NCBI GenBank assembly: GCA_020721065.1
Contig: DYNM01000025.1
Span: 1 to 39,097, forward strand
DNA from: Thiocystis violascens
GTDB taxonomy: Bacteria; Pseudomonadota; Gammaproteobacteria; Chromatiales; Chromatiaceae
Reading direction: 5' to 3'
Length of the DNA: 39,097 bases
Shown: piece by piece, positions 28,854 through 37,714 of the stretch
Layout of the letters: each line of letters begins with the position of its first letter
Position numbering within the stretch: the stretch's first letter is position 1
Notes under the pieces: model-generated
Told to the model about the DNA's origin: nothing
The model's database searches: none
What the model saw: the letters and a program-made list of their open reading frames with translations, nothing else
Position numbers and translations under genes: made by a program

Positions 28854-28886
28854 AAAAAACTCGCGGGATTCAAAAGTGAATCCCGC
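28854..28886 (-). terminator. Rho-independent terminator between rpsA and ihfB
   Basis: GCGGGATTC and GAATCCCGC form a perfect nine-base-pair stem with a six-base loop. Read on the minus strand it is followed after three bases by six T, the proper arrangement to end rpsA transcription before ihfB. Confidence 0.75.
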
Positions 28887-28913
28887 ATTCAAATACTATT
28901 CTAAAGCGGGGTT

Positions 28914-30596
28914 TTAATTGCCCCGTTGTCCCTCTTCCATCTGTTCGCGCAGAATATCGCCCAAGGTCGCTGTGCCACTGTTGGAATCACGCGAATAACC
29001 CTTGATAGCGGATTGCTCTTCTTCCATATCTTTCGCTTTCATTGACAATGACAGGGTGCGGTTTTTACGGTCAACACCGAGGAATTTCGCCTCGATTTCT
29101 TCACCGACTTTTAATACCGCCCGTGCATCTTCAATACGATCCCGATTGATTTCAGAAGCGCGTAAATAGCCTTCTACGCCATCAGCTAAAGTAATGGTTG
29201 CGCCTTTCGGGTCCACATCAGCGACTACGCCGGTGACGACGCAGCCCTTTTCGTGGGTTGCCACAAAGCTGGAGAACGGATCGCGGTCAAGCTGTTTGAC
29301 GCCCAGCGAAATGCGCTCGCGTTCGGGATCGACTGACAGCACGACGGTTTCCAGCTCGTCGCCCTTTTTGTAGCGGCGCAACGCTTGTTCACCAGCTTCA
29401 TCCCACGAAATGTCGGATAAATGCACCAATCCGTCGATGCCGCCGTCCAAACCGATGAAGATGCCGAAATCGGTGATGGATTTGATCTTGCCGGAAACGT
29501 GATCGCCTTTTTTGTGGGTCGCTGCGAACTCGTCCCAAGGATTCAACGCGCACTGCTTGATGCCAAGCGAAATGCGGCGGCGTTCCTCGTCGATGTCCAA
29601 CACCATGACTTCAACATCATCGCCGAGCGACACGATCTTGCTCGGATGGATGTTTTTGTTGGTCCAGTCCATTTCGGAAACGTGTACCAGCCCCTCAACG
29701 CCTTCCTCAATCTCCACAAAACAGCCGTAATCGGCGATGTTCGTGACCTTGCCGAAGACGCGAGTGCTTTCAGGATAGCGACGCGAAATGTTGACCCACG
29801 GGTCCTCACCCATCTGCTTGAGGCCGAGCGACACACGCTGGCGCTCGCGGTCGAACTTGAGCACCTTGACGTTGATTTCGTCGCCAATTTCAACCACTTC
29901 GGACGGATGCTTGACGCGCCGCCATGCCATGTCGGTGATATGCAGCAAGCCGTCGATGCCGCCCATATCGAGGAAGGCACCGTAATCGGTCAAATTCTTG
30001 ACCACCGCCTTGACTTCCATGCCTTCTTCCAAGTTTTTCAACAAGCTATCACGCTCGGCGCTGTATTCTTCCTCAACGACGGCGCGGCGCGAAACCACGA
30101 CATTGTTGCGCTTGCGATCCAGCTTGATGACCTTGAATTCCTGCTCCTTGCCTTCGAGATACGCGGTGTCGCGCACCGGACGCACATCGACCAACGAGCC
30201 GGGCAAGAAGGCGCGGACTGCGCCCAATTCGACGGTGAAACCGCCCTTGACCTTGCCGTTGATCATGCCCTTCACGGTCTCGGCGTTCTCGAACGCCTTT
30301 TCTAAGAAATCCCACGACGCGAAGCGTTTGGCCTTCTCGCGGGACAGTCGGGTGATTCCGAAACCATCCTCGACGGCGTCCAGCGCGACGGCAACCTCAT
30401 CACCGACTGCGACCTCAAGCACGCCTTCGGGACTCAGAAACTGGCTGCGGGGCACGACGCCTTCGGATTTCAGTCCGGCGTTAATCACGACATTATCTGC
30501 CGTGATCTCAATCACCGTGCCCATGAGAATTGCTCCGGGTTGGAGCTGGGTGGTGTTGAGACTCTGTTCAAAAAGTTCGGCAAAGCTTTCGGTCAT
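28914..30596 (-). CDS. rpsA: 30S ribosomal protein S1
   Basis: This 560-residue protein has six S1 repeats, each ending in a variant of VSLGLKQ or ISLGIKQ. S1 binds mRNA and helps translation initiation on the small subunit. Repeated units such as [41 protein letters not shown] and [20 protein letters not shown] are plain. The ATG at 30596 matches the family start [13 protein letters not shown]; a TTG at 30605 is also in frame. The ribosome site is weak (AGGA 12 bases away), as is usual for rpsA. The gene is GC-rich. Long open frames on the opposite strand here are by-products of its codon use. Confidence 0.97.
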   Translation of the reverse strand: MTESFAELFEQSLNTTQLQPGAILMGTVIEITADNVVINAGLKSEGVVPRSQFLSPEGVLEVAVGDEVAVALDAVEDGFGITRLSREKAKRFASWDFLEKAFENAETVKGMINGKVKGGFTVELGAVRAFLPGSLVDVRPVRDTAYLEGKEQEFKVIKLDRKRNNVVVSRRAVVEEEYSAERDSLLKNLEEGMEVKAVVKNLTDYGAFLDMGGIDGLLHITDMAWRRVKHPSEVVEIGDEINVKVLKFDRERQRVSLGLKQMGEDPWVNISRRYPESTRVFGKVTNIADYGCFVEIEEGVEGLVHVSEMDWTNKNIHPSKIVSLGDDVEVMVLDIDEERRRISLGIKQCALNPWDEFAATHKKGDHVSGKIKSITDFGIFIGLDGGIDGLVHLSDISWDEAGEQALRRYKKGDELETVVLSVDPERERISLGVKQLDRDPFSSFVATHEKGCVVTGVVADVDPKGATITLADGVEGYLRASEINRDRIEDARAVLKVGEEIEAKFLGVDRKNRTLSLSMKAKDMEEEQSAIKGYSRDSNSGTATLGDILREQMEEGQRGN

Positions 30597-30612
30597 GGGA
30601 TGCAAGTATCCT

Positions 30613-30630
30613 AAAAAACGGCGCGCCGTT
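30613..30630 (-). promoter_or_regulatory. Palindrome with T run in the rpsA leader
   Basis: AACGGCGCGCCGTT is a perfect 14-base palindrome. On the minus strand it is followed by a run of T and then AGGA and the rpsA start. As RNA it can form a five-base-pair stem with a CGCG loop followed by U, like a small terminator or a translational control hairpin. Confidence 0.4.
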
Positions 30631-30666
30631 CCGCCCGACTCCGGGGCGAGGGGTATGAGTGAAATG

Positions 30667-30694
30667 AAAAGGCCGGTGCAATCAACACCGACCT
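30667..30694 (-). terminator. Hairpin between cmk and rpsA
   Basis: AGGTCGGTG pairs with CACCGGCCT (one G-T pair) around a seven-base loop on the minus strand and is followed by TTTT. It could partly terminate cmk transcription before rpsA. Confidence 0.5.
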
Positions 30695-30730
30695 GTGAAA
30701 TGAATCTGCGTGGTCATGCGGCAACAGAAT

Positions 30731-31399
30731 TCACAGCATCAAATCAGGAAAGACGCGCCTCACCTCTTCCCAGATTCGATCAAACACTTCCGTTACAGAC
30801 AACGCGGTGGAGTCCACCACCACCGCTTCTGCCGCCGCACATAAAGGAGCAATGGCGCGGTTGCGGTCACGATCATCACGCTGGCGAATGTCTGCAATCA
30901 GTTCAAAAAGGTTAGCATTCAACCCCTTTTCTATCAACTGTTTATACCGCCGCTGCGCCCGCACCTCGGCGCTGGCATCTAAAAAAATCTTCAGCCCCGC
31001 TGCTGGAAAAACTACCGTCCCCAAATCGCGCCCATCCGCGATCAAGCCCGGCAATTGGGCGCACTGGCGCTGCCAATCCAACAATGCCGTGCGCACCGGC
31101 GGATGTGCTGCCACCTGCGACGCCGCCATCCCCACCGCCTCAGTGCGGATCGCGTCAGTCACCTCCGTGCCAGCAAGAAAAACCCGCCCGGCGTCAAAAC
31201 GCAGCGCCAGCGTCGTCGCCAATGTTGCCAATGCTGGCGCGTCATCCAGCGCGATCTCCTGTTGCAGCGCCGCCAAACCCAGCACCCGATACAGCGCCCC
31301 GCTATCCAATAAATGCCAGCCCAGCCGCGCCGCCAGCAATGCCGCAATTGTGCCCTTGCCAGTGCCAGCGGGGCCATCAATCACAATAATCGGAATCAC
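30731..31399 (-). CDS. cmk: Cytidylate kinase
   Basis: Cmk phosphorylates CMP and dCMP. The P-loop IDGPAGTGKGT lies at the N-terminus, followed by LLDSGALYRVLGL, ADGRDLGTVVFP, IFLDASAEVRAQRR and RQRDDRDRNRAIAPL, all typical. A GTG start at 31399 shares bases with the aroA stop (GTGA), and GGAG lies eight bases upstream, so the two genes are translationally coupled. This gives 222 residues. The frame is open back to 31480, but that would lie inside aroA. Confidence 0.95.
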   Translation of the reverse strand: MIPIIVIDGPAGTGKGTIAALLAARLGWHLLDSGALYRVLGLAALQQEIALDDAPALATLATTLALRFDAGRVFLAGTEVTDAIRTEAVGMAASQVAAHPPVRTALLDWQRQCAQLPGLIADGRDLGTVVFPAAGLKIFLDASAEVRAQRRYKQLIEKGLNANLFELIADIRQRDDRDRNRAIAPLCAAAEAVVVDSTALSVTEVFDRIWEEVRRVFPDLML

Positions 31400-32730
31400 G
31401 TCCGCTGCTCCACGATATTTAATCCGCTGTTCGCAGCGAGCGTCGCAAAGCCGGGAAATGAGGTTTCGACATTCGCGCAATCGTGAATATCAATCACGCC
31501 GCTGGCGCGTAAACCCGCCATTGCAAAAGACATCGCTACCCGATGATCGCCGTGTGCTTGAATTGGTCCACTCATCGCAGTGGAAGTGATTTGACCGCCA
31601 ACAATCCGAATGCCATCAGAACGCGGTTCAGCGACAATTCCTAATTGCGTTAAACCATCCGCCATCACTTGAATCCGATCACTTTCTTTCACGCGCAATT
31701 CCGCCGCACCCGTTAAAATTGTTTCACCTTCAGCGCAAGCCGCCGCAATAAAAATGGCGGGAAATTCATCAATTGCCAGCGGCACCTGATCGACCGGAAT
31801 TTGAATCCCTTTTAATGGCGCATAGCACACGCGAATATCCGCCACCGGTTCACCGCCGCAAGTACGGCGATCAATCAATTCAATATCCGCGCCCATCGCT
31901 CGTAAAATGTTAATAATGCCAACCCGCGTGGGATTGATGCCCACTTCTTGCAATAACACATCTGAACCCGGCGCAATGCTCGCGCCCACCATAAAAAATG
32001 CTGCCGAAGAAATATCTGCCGGAATCGTCAACCGACAACCGCTCAATCTCCCGCCGCCAGTCAAACACACGCGCAGCCCCTGCCGCCGCACCGAATAGCC
32101 AAAGGTGGTCAACATCCGCTCGGTGTGATCGCGGGTGCGAGCGGGTTCGGTGACGCAGGTGTCGCCTTCCGCATACAGCCCCGCCAGCAACACGCTCGAC
32201 TTCACCTGCGCACTGGCGACCGGCAGCGCGTAATCCAAACCGGCGAGCTGCGCGACTGGCGTAATCACCAGCGGCGCAGTGCCGTCCGCGCTGGCAGCAA
32301 TCTGAGCACCCATCTGCGCCAACGGCTCCGTCACCCGTCGCATCGGTCGCCGTGACAGCGACGCATCGCCGATCAACGTCGTGCCAAACGCTTGGCCGGC
32401 AAGCAAACCCGCTAACAGCCGCATCGACGTCCCCGAATTGCCCAGATCAAGCGGCGCAGTTGGCGCTTGCAGCCCGCGCATTCCCACGCCGCGCACCCGC
32501 ACCTCGCCGCCGTGCGGTCCCTCAATCGCTACGCCGAGCTGACGAAACACCGCCAACGTCGCCAGCGCATCTGCGCCTTCTAAAAACCCGCTGATGCGCG
32601 TATCGCCCTCCGCGAGCGCAGCCAACATGATGGCGCGATGTGAAATGGATTTATCGCCGGGCACGCGCCATTGCCCAGTACAGGTGCCGCCGGGCGTGAT
32701 TTGATAATGAAGGTTAGTGACCGCAGTCAT
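31396..32730 (-). CDS. aroA: 3-phosphoshikimate 1-carboxyvinyltransferase (EPSP synthase), class II motifs
   Basis: AroA joins shikimate 3-phosphate and phosphoenolpyruvate in the shikimate pathway. The 444-residue protein has VPGDKSISHRAIML at the N-terminus, LDLGNSGTSMRLLAG, LSRRPMRRVTEPL, VASAQVKSSVLLAG, ARTRDHTERML, EVGINPTRVGI and ELRVKESDRI. The motifs GDKS, SAQxK, RDHTE and NPTR are those described for class II enzymes, many of which are insensitive to glyphosate. GGGAG five bases before the ATG at 32730 fixes the start. It leads an aroA-cmk pair with a GTGA overlap and diverges from clpV. Confidence 0.95.
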   Translation of the reverse strand: MTAVTNLHYQITPGGTCTGQWRVPGDKSISHRAIMLAALAEGDTRISGFLEGADALATLAVFRQLGVAIEGPHGGEVRVRGVGMRGLQAPTAPLDLGNSGTSMRLLAGLLAGQAFGTTLIGDASLSRRPMRRVTEPLAQMGAQIAASADGTAPLVITPVAQLAGLDYALPVASAQVKSSVLLAGLYAEGDTCVTEPARTRDHTERMLTTFGYSVRRQGLRVCLTGGGRLSGCRLTIPADISSAAFFMVGASIAPGSDVLLQEVGINPTRVGIINILRAMGADIELIDRRTCGGEPVADIRVCYAPLKGIQIPVDQVPLAIDEFPAIFIAAACAEGETILTGAAELRVKESDRIQVMADGLTQLGIVAEPRSDGIRIVGGQITSTAMSGPIQAHGDHRVAMSFAMAGLRASGVIDIHDCANVETSFPGFATLAANSGLNIVEQRT

Positions 32731-32864
32731 TGCAGCTCCCACATATTTTTAAATTAAATAGAGAAAACCGCGCATTCTAGTCTTGATACCAAGATATTCA
32801 CAACTGTAAATGAACGCAGCGGTTGTCATTCAAAAAAATCGGCATTGCTTTTGAACGCTGACGA

Positions 32865-32893
32865 TTGACGGCTTTACAAGTGTCGTTTATGCT
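32865..32893 (+). promoter_or_regulatory. Sigma-70 promoter candidate for clpV
   Basis: TTGACG (32865-32870) and TATGCT (32888-32893) are separated by exactly 17 bases, in the region between the divergent aroA and clpV. Transcription would begin about 70 bases before the clpV ATG. Confidence 0.55.
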
Positions 32894-32972
32894 CACAACA
32901 AGCTAATTTGAATTGCTTGCGCTTGTTTTAGTGCGGGTGATTATTGCCTCAAATTTCTATTAGGTTTTATTT

Positions 32973-35672
32973 ATGCCAGACATCAGCCGCGTTGCTTTAT
33001 TTGGAAAACTCAACCGTCTTGGTTACAAAGCCATTGAGAGCGCCACCGTATTTTGTAAACTGCGCGGCAATGCTTACGTTGAATTGGTGCATTGGATTCA
33101 TCAAATTCTGCAATTACCTGATTCTGATTTACATCGCATTATCAAACAGTTTAATTTAGAACCCTCGCGGTTGGCTAAAGATATTACCGAAGCACTAGAT
33201 CGGTTGCCGCGTGGCTCAACGTCAATTTCTGATTTATCCGCGCATGTTGAAGAAGCGGTTGAACGCGGCTGGGTGTATGGTTCTTTAATGTATAAAGAAT
33301 CGCAAGTGCGCACCGGTTATCTCGTGATTGGTATTTTGAAAACGCCCGGCTTGCGAAATACCTTGCCAGCGATTTCTAAAGAATTCGATAAAATTAAACT
33401 CGACACATTATGTGATCGGTTTAATGAGATCGTCGGCGGTTCACCAGAAGAAACGATGACGGCGCAGGATGGTTCGCAAATCGGCGCTGCTGCGCCCGGC
33501 GAAACCAGCGGCGCGATTGCGCCTGCGTCGATGGGAAAACAGGAGGCGCTGCAACGCTTCACCGTTGATTTAACTGAACAAGCTCGTAGCGGCAAGCTCG
33601 ATCCCATCGTCGGGCGCGACGCCGAAATTCGCCAAATTGTCGATATTTTGATGCGCCGCCGCCAGAACAATCCGATTTTGACTGGCGAGGCGGGCGTGGG
33701 CAAAACCGCCGTCGTGGAGGGTTTTGCGCACAAAATCGTTGCTGGCGATGTGCCGCCGCCGCTCAAAGACGTGACGCTGCGCACCTTGGATGTTGGGCTG
33801 CTGCAAGCGGGCGCGAGCATGAAAGGTGAATTTGAGCAGCGGCTACGTTCGGTGATTGAGGAAGTCCAAGCGTCGCAAAAACCGATCATTCTCTTTATAG
33901 ATGAGGCACATACGCTGGTTGGCGCGGGTGGCGCAGCGGGCACCGGCGACGCGGCGAATCTGCTGAAACCGGCGCTGGCGCGGGGCACGTTGCGCACGGT
34001 CGCAGCGACGACGTGGGCGGAATATAAAAAGCACATTGAAAAAGACCCGGCGCTGACGCGGCGTTTTCAAGTGGTGCAAGTTGAGGAACCGAGCGAAGAC
34101 AAGGCGATTTTGATGATGCGCGGCGTGGCGACGACGATGGAGCAACATCATCGGGTGCAGGTGTTGGATGAGGCACTGGAGGCGGCAGTGCGGCTGTCAC
34201 ATCGCTACATTCCAGCGCGACAATTGCCTGATAAATCAGTAAGTTTGCTGGATACAGCCTGCGCTCGCGTTGCCATCAGCCAACACGCGGTGCCGCCGGA
34301 AGTGGACGATTGCCGCAAACGGATTGCCGCGTTGGAGAACGAGCTGGCGATCATTCGCCGCGAGACGGTGGTTGGGATTGACACTGCCGAGCGGGAGACG
34401 GTGGCGACGGAAAAACTCGCGGTAGAACAAGCACATCTGGCGGACATTGAAACGCGCTGGGAACAGGAAAAGGCGCTGGTGACGCAGATTTTGGCGCTGC
34501 GAGCGCAACTGCGCGGCGTTGCTGGCACGGTGGACGCGCCAGCCGCTGCGGATACGACGCCGCCAGAATTAACTGCGGACGACCGCGCTGCATTATTGAG
34601 TGAACTCAAAGGGTTACAAGCGCAATTGCACGCGCTGCAAGGCGATCATCCGCTGATTTTGCCGACCGTCGATCATCAGGCCGTCGCTGCCGTCGTCGAA
34701 AGCTGGACGGGAATTCCGGTGGGGCGGATGGTGAAGAATGAAGTGGAATCGATTTTGAAATTAGCCGATACGTTGGAACAGCGCATTATTGGACAACGTC
34801 ATGCGCTCGATATGATTGCGCGGCGTATTCAAACTTCTCGCGCCAAATTGGATAATCCGAATAAACCAATTGGCGTATTTATGTTAGCGGGAACTTCTGG
34901 CGTTGGTAAAACGGAAACGGCGCTGGCGCTGGCAGAAGTGTTATATGGCGGTGAACAAAATATCATCACCATCAATATGAGTGAATATCAAGAAGCGCAT
35001 ACGGTTTCGACCTTAAAAGGTGCGCCACCCGGATATGTCGGTTATGGCGAAGGTGGCGTTTTAACCGAAGCAGTGCGGCGGCGTCCGTATTCAGTGGTTT
35101 TATTGGATGAAGTCGAAAAAGCACATCCAGATGTGCATGAGATTTTCTTTCAAGTGTTTGATAAAGGCTGGATGGAAGACGGCGAAGGGCGGGTAATTGA
35201 TTTCAAAAACACGCTGATTTTATTGACTACCAATGCCGGAACGGAACTAATTAGTCGTTTGTGTGCTGATCCTGAGTTGATGCCAGAACCGGAAGATATT
35301 GCCAAGGCGCTGCGCGAGCCGTTGTTAAAAGTATTTCCGCCAGCGTTATTGGGTCGTTTAGTAACGATTCCGTATTATCCGCTGAATGATGAAATGATTG
35401 GCGCGATTGCGCGGTTGCAATTGGGACGGATTGCACGGCGCGTGCAAGATAATCATAAAGTGCCGTTTACTTACGATGATGAGGTGATTAAACTCATTGC
35501 ATCGCGTTGTACCGAATTAGAAAGCGGCGGGCGGATGATTGATGCGATCCTAACCAATACGGTATTGCCAAAAATCAGCGAGGAATTTTTAACGCGGATG
35601 ATGGAAGGTAAACCGATTGAACGGGTGCATGTGAGCGTGATTGCGGGTGAATTTGGATATGGGTTTGAGTGA
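32973..35672 (+). CDS. clpV: Type VI secretion ATPase ClpV (TssH)
   Basis: ClpV is the AAA+ unfoldase that disassembles contracted T6SS sheaths. The 899-residue protein opens with ISRVALFGKLNRLGYKAIE, typical of ClpV rather than ClpA or ClpB. It has an N-terminal Clp domain (to about 160), a first AAA+ domain with Walker A GEAGVGKT (about 239-246) and Walker B LFIDEAHTL, a coiled middle region, and a second AAA+ domain with GTSGVGKT and VVLLDEVEKAHP. It ends RVHVSVIAGEFGYGFE. No other T6SS gene is visible upstream (aroA is its divergent neighbour). The last 125 bases are the master copy of a tail repeated three times downstream. Confidence 0.93.
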   Translation: MPDISRVALFGKLNRLGYKAIESATVFCKLRGNAYVELVHWIHQILQLPDSDLHRIIKQFNLEPSRLAKDITEALDRLPRGSTSISDLSAHVEEAVERGWVYGSLMYKESQVRTGYLVIGILKTPGLRNTLPAISKEFDKIKLDTLCDRFNEIVGGSPEETMTAQDGSQIGAAAPGETSGAIAPASMGKQEALQRFTVDLTEQARSGKLDPIVGRDAEIRQIVDILMRRRQNNPILTGEAGVGKTAVVEGFAHKIVAGDVPPPLKDVTLRTLDVGLLQAGASMKGEFEQRLRSVIEEVQASQKPIILFIDEAHTLVGAGGAAGTGDAANLLKPALARGTLRTVAATTWAEYKKHIEKDPALTRRFQVVQVEEPSEDKAILMMRGVATTMEQHHRVQVLDEALEAAVRLSHRYIPARQLPDKSVSLLDTACARVAISQHAVPPEVDDCRKRIAALENELAIIRRETVVGIDTAERETVATEKLAVEQAHLADIETRWEQEKALVTQILALRAQLRGVAGTVDAPAAADTTPPELTADDRAALLSELKGLQAQLHALQGDHPLILPTVDHQAVAAVVESWTGIPVGRMVKNEVESILKLADTLEQRIIGQRHALDMIARRIQTSRAKLDNPNKPIGVFMLAGTSGVGKTETALALAEVLYGGEQNIITINMSEYQEAHTVSTLKGAPPGYVGYGEGGVLTEAVRRRPYSVVLLDEVEKAHPDVHEIFFQVFDKGWMEDGEGRVIDFKNTLILLTTNAGTELISRLCADPELMPEPEDIAKALREPLLKVFPPALLGRLVTIPYYPLNDEMIGAIARLQLGRIARRVQDNHKVPFTYDDEVIKLIASRCTELESGGRMIDAILTNTVLPKISEEFLTRMMEGKPIERVHVSVIAGEFGYGFE

Positions 35673-35878
35673 GATTGACTGTTATAAATAAGCGGTGATT
35701 TATGCTAGGCTGACAAGCAGCACCTAAGAAAGTAGTACGTTAATGGAATTGTCAGCCGTATTGATTCCTACTGTTGAAGGTGGTTACATTGCTTTTAACC
35801 CTGAAACTGGCACAACAACTCAGGGAGAAACAATTGAAGAAGCGATTACCAATCTTCGAGAAGCTACCGAGCTTTACT
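35548..35878 (+). repeat. Direct repeat copy 1: clpV 3' end plus leader plus hicB start
   Basis: This roughly 330-base segment starts inside the last 42 codons of clpV, runs through an intergenic leader containing TTGACT and TATGCT (20 bases apart) and ends within a small hicB-like gene. Copy 2 is at 37387-37714, offset about 1.84 kb. In the coding 125 bases only about seven positions differ between copies by eye. The two copies bracket the gene at 35898-37328. Confidence 0.9.
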
Positions 35879-35880
35879 AA
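35743..35880 (+). CDS. HicB-like antitoxin, truncated
   Basis: This small gene encodes 45 residues opening MELSAVLIPTVEGGYIAFNP and continuing with TQGETIEEAITNLREATELY. That is the N-terminal half of the HicB antitoxin fold, which neutralises the HicA ribonuclease. It stops at TAA where the second copy of the repeat continues LDEFPLTVAG, so it is probably cut short by the junction with the following cargo. No hicA is next to it. It is more likely a remnant than a functional antitoxin. Confidence 0.7.
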   Translation: MELSAVLIPTVEGGYIAFNPETGTTTQGETIEEAITNLREATELY

Positions 35881-35897
35881 AAAATTTAGGATATAAA

Positions 35898-37328
35898 ATG
35901 CCTTATGTAATGTTGTATGACACTTGGATGAAAGATACTGCGGTTAGTTTTAAACCGCGCAGTAATCGTCTTCAAGCAATTGATGAAGCACTCAAAAAGT
36001 ACCATTCAACGAAGAGTGATACTGATTTGGTAACTCTGAAGCTCGCACTTCATCAATGGAAAATGTGGAAAGGTTATGATGCTTTGGCAGGTAAACCTGC
36101 TTGGATTATTAACGAGCGCAATAAAAAAGGTGCAGTGAGTGATTTAGACCTTCAGATATTTGGTGCGCGAAATAGTTCAGCATTAGAAGATATATCTGAC
36201 CAGCCTTATTATGGGATTGAGGAATGGGCTCCTGATCAAGCTGCTAGAATGGCTTTAAGATTGGCACGAGAAGAAACGCTACATCAACTATTTGATTCTA
36301 GACAGTTTTATTTATCAAAGACCGCCTTAGCAACGACAGTTTTTGGTATGCAAAGACAACTGAAGAAAGCTGGTGAGCAGGCACAAAAAACTGCTGATGC
36401 AGTAGCTTCAAATGCGTTAGGCGTGGCAAAAAATGCTGCAATGTCAACTGTAAGACCATTAATAAATGAAATAAAATTATTTGTTGATCAACTGATCGCA
36501 GAAGTTTTAAGTGAGTTTCCTGTAGAAGTCGCCCGAGAAGTACTAGCACTTTTAGCTGAAATCATTCCAAATTTCATCTTAGAGTTCACATCCAGTATAG
36601 CGCCTTATGTTTCACTGGCACCTAACACGTTCAAGGCAATTAAGAACGGATATGGTGCAATAAAAGAACAATATAAGTTGTCGCATTTTGATGAACATAT
36701 GCCATCACTTGCTGCTGGTGATCCCGTAGCAGCTGCAAAAGCGTTACGTCTTTTAATCGAACGTAAACGCGATAACCAATCGCAGTTGTCTGCAATATAC
36801 ACGGCAGATGTTACTGTAAAGCTATCATCTATTGCTTTAGATTCTCTTTCACTTGGTATTCCATCAGTGAGTGCTGTGATAACGCCGCTGCAAGGAATGT
36901 TGACAGCAACCAGTGTGCTGACTCTGCAAATTTATACTCTTGCTAGAGAAGTTCAAGAAATGCGTAAAGCAAACGCTATTCTTAACACGGGCGCTAAAAT
37001 TACGTCAGAAATTTTCGATGTTTGTCCGATAGCGGGTTGTTATTTTATTGCGTGTTCAAATACGAGCAGTGTTATCAACTTTTTAATAGAAGACATTGGC
37101 GCTCCGGCTTGGCAACGTGATGTTGAATCGCTTAAGAAAAACCATGTCGATCCGCTAATTGAAGATGCACGAAGTTTGATAGCTGATTCACGTCTTCAGG
37201 TAGAAGGTCTTGAAATGTCTAAAGGCGTAGTGAAGAACATCACTCCTGGTTGTTTGGGTTTATCCAATGTCAAAAATCGACTTCAGCATAACATGCTTAT
37301 AAAACTAAAGAACGTAGGTTCAAATTAA
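35898..37328 (+). CDS. Unknown protein inside the repeat-bounded cassette, candidate secreted effector
   Basis: This is a 476-residue protein of unknown family; I do not recognise it. AGGA six bases before the ATG supports the start. No signal peptide is seen. The N-terminal part (about 1-90) has a helical pattern with QAIDEALKKYH, LALHQWKMWKG and NERNKKGAVSDLDLQIF. The middle (about 150-240) is Ala-rich and amphipathic, with AGEQAQKTADAVASNALGVA and long hydrophobic stretches. A moderately hydrophobic part (about 310-350, LSLGIPSVSAVITPLQGML) and a Cys-containing CPIAGCYFIAC near 375-385 follow. It is AT-richer than the housekeeping genes. Its place behind clpV and between clpV-tail repeats suggests T6SS-linked cargo, which is inference. 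Confidence 0.75.
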   Translation: MPYVMLYDTWMKDTAVSFKPRSNRLQAIDEALKKYHSTKSDTDLVTLKLALHQWKMWKGYDALAGKPAWIINERNKKGAVSDLDLQIFGARNSSALEDISDQPYYGIEEWAPDQAARMALRLAREETLHQLFDSRQFYLSKTALATTVFGMQRQLKKAGEQAQKTADAVASNALGVAKNAAMSTVRPLINEIKLFVDQLIAEVLSEFPVEVAREVLALLAEIIPNFILEFTSSIAPYVSLAPNTFKAIKNGYGAIKEQYKLSHFDEHMPSLAAGDPVAAAKALRLLIERKRDNQSQLSAIYTADVTVKLSSIALDSLSLGIPSVSAVITPLQGMLTATSVLTLQIYTLAREVQEMRKANAILNTGAKITSEIFDVCPIAGCYFIACSNTSSVINFLIEDIGAPAWQRDVESLKKNHVDPLIEDARSLIADSRLQVEGLEMSKGVVKNITPGCLGLSNVKNRLQHNMLIKLKNVGSN

Positions 37329-37386
37329 GCAAAATACAGCTTATTTTTAATCGGATTATTGGCCATAAAAAAATAGCTGGTGCCAT

Positions 37387-37714
37387 TCTTAACCAATACA
37401 GTATTGCCAAAAATCAGCGAGGAATTTTTAACGCGGATGATAGAAGGCAAGCCGATTGAACGGGTGCATGTGCGTGTGATTGCGGGTGAATTTGGATATG
37501 GGTTTGAGTGAGATTGACTGTTATAAATAAGCGGTGATTTATGCTAGGCTGACAAGCAGCACCTAAAAAGGTACGTTAATAGAATTATCAGCCGTATTGA
37601 TTCCTGCTATTGAAGGTGGTTACGTTGCTTTTAACCCTGAAACCGGCACAACAACTCAGGGAGAAACAATTGAAGAAGCAATTACCAATCTTCAAGAAGC
37701 TACCGAACTTTATT
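37387..37714 (+). repeat. Direct repeat copy 2: clpV 3' fragment plus leader plus hicB start
   Basis: The clpV frame is preserved over about 41 codons (FLTNTVLPKISEEFLTRMIE through VRVIAGEFGYGFE) and ends in TGA at 37511. The following 67-base leader matches copy 1 except for a few missing bases, and the hicB part runs on with a few changes. Substitutions in the clpV part include Met to Ile and Ser to Arg, so it is a diverged copy rather than an assembly duplicate. Confidence 0.9.

Noticed and set aside
29421..30305. Long open frame on the plus strand inside rpsA (294 codons), and another at 29998-30915
   Set aside because: Both lie antisense to rpsA, whose six S1 repeats are unmistakable; the frames follow from its codon use and their translations resemble no known protein.
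33317..34036. 239-codon minus-strand frame inside clpV
   Set aside because: It is antisense to the Walker motifs of ClpV, has no ribosome site and its composition is that of a shadow frame.
37345..37387. Possible insertion sequence ends at the cassette junction
   Set aside because: No transposase, terminal inverted repeat or target-site duplication was found around any of the clpV-tail junctions.
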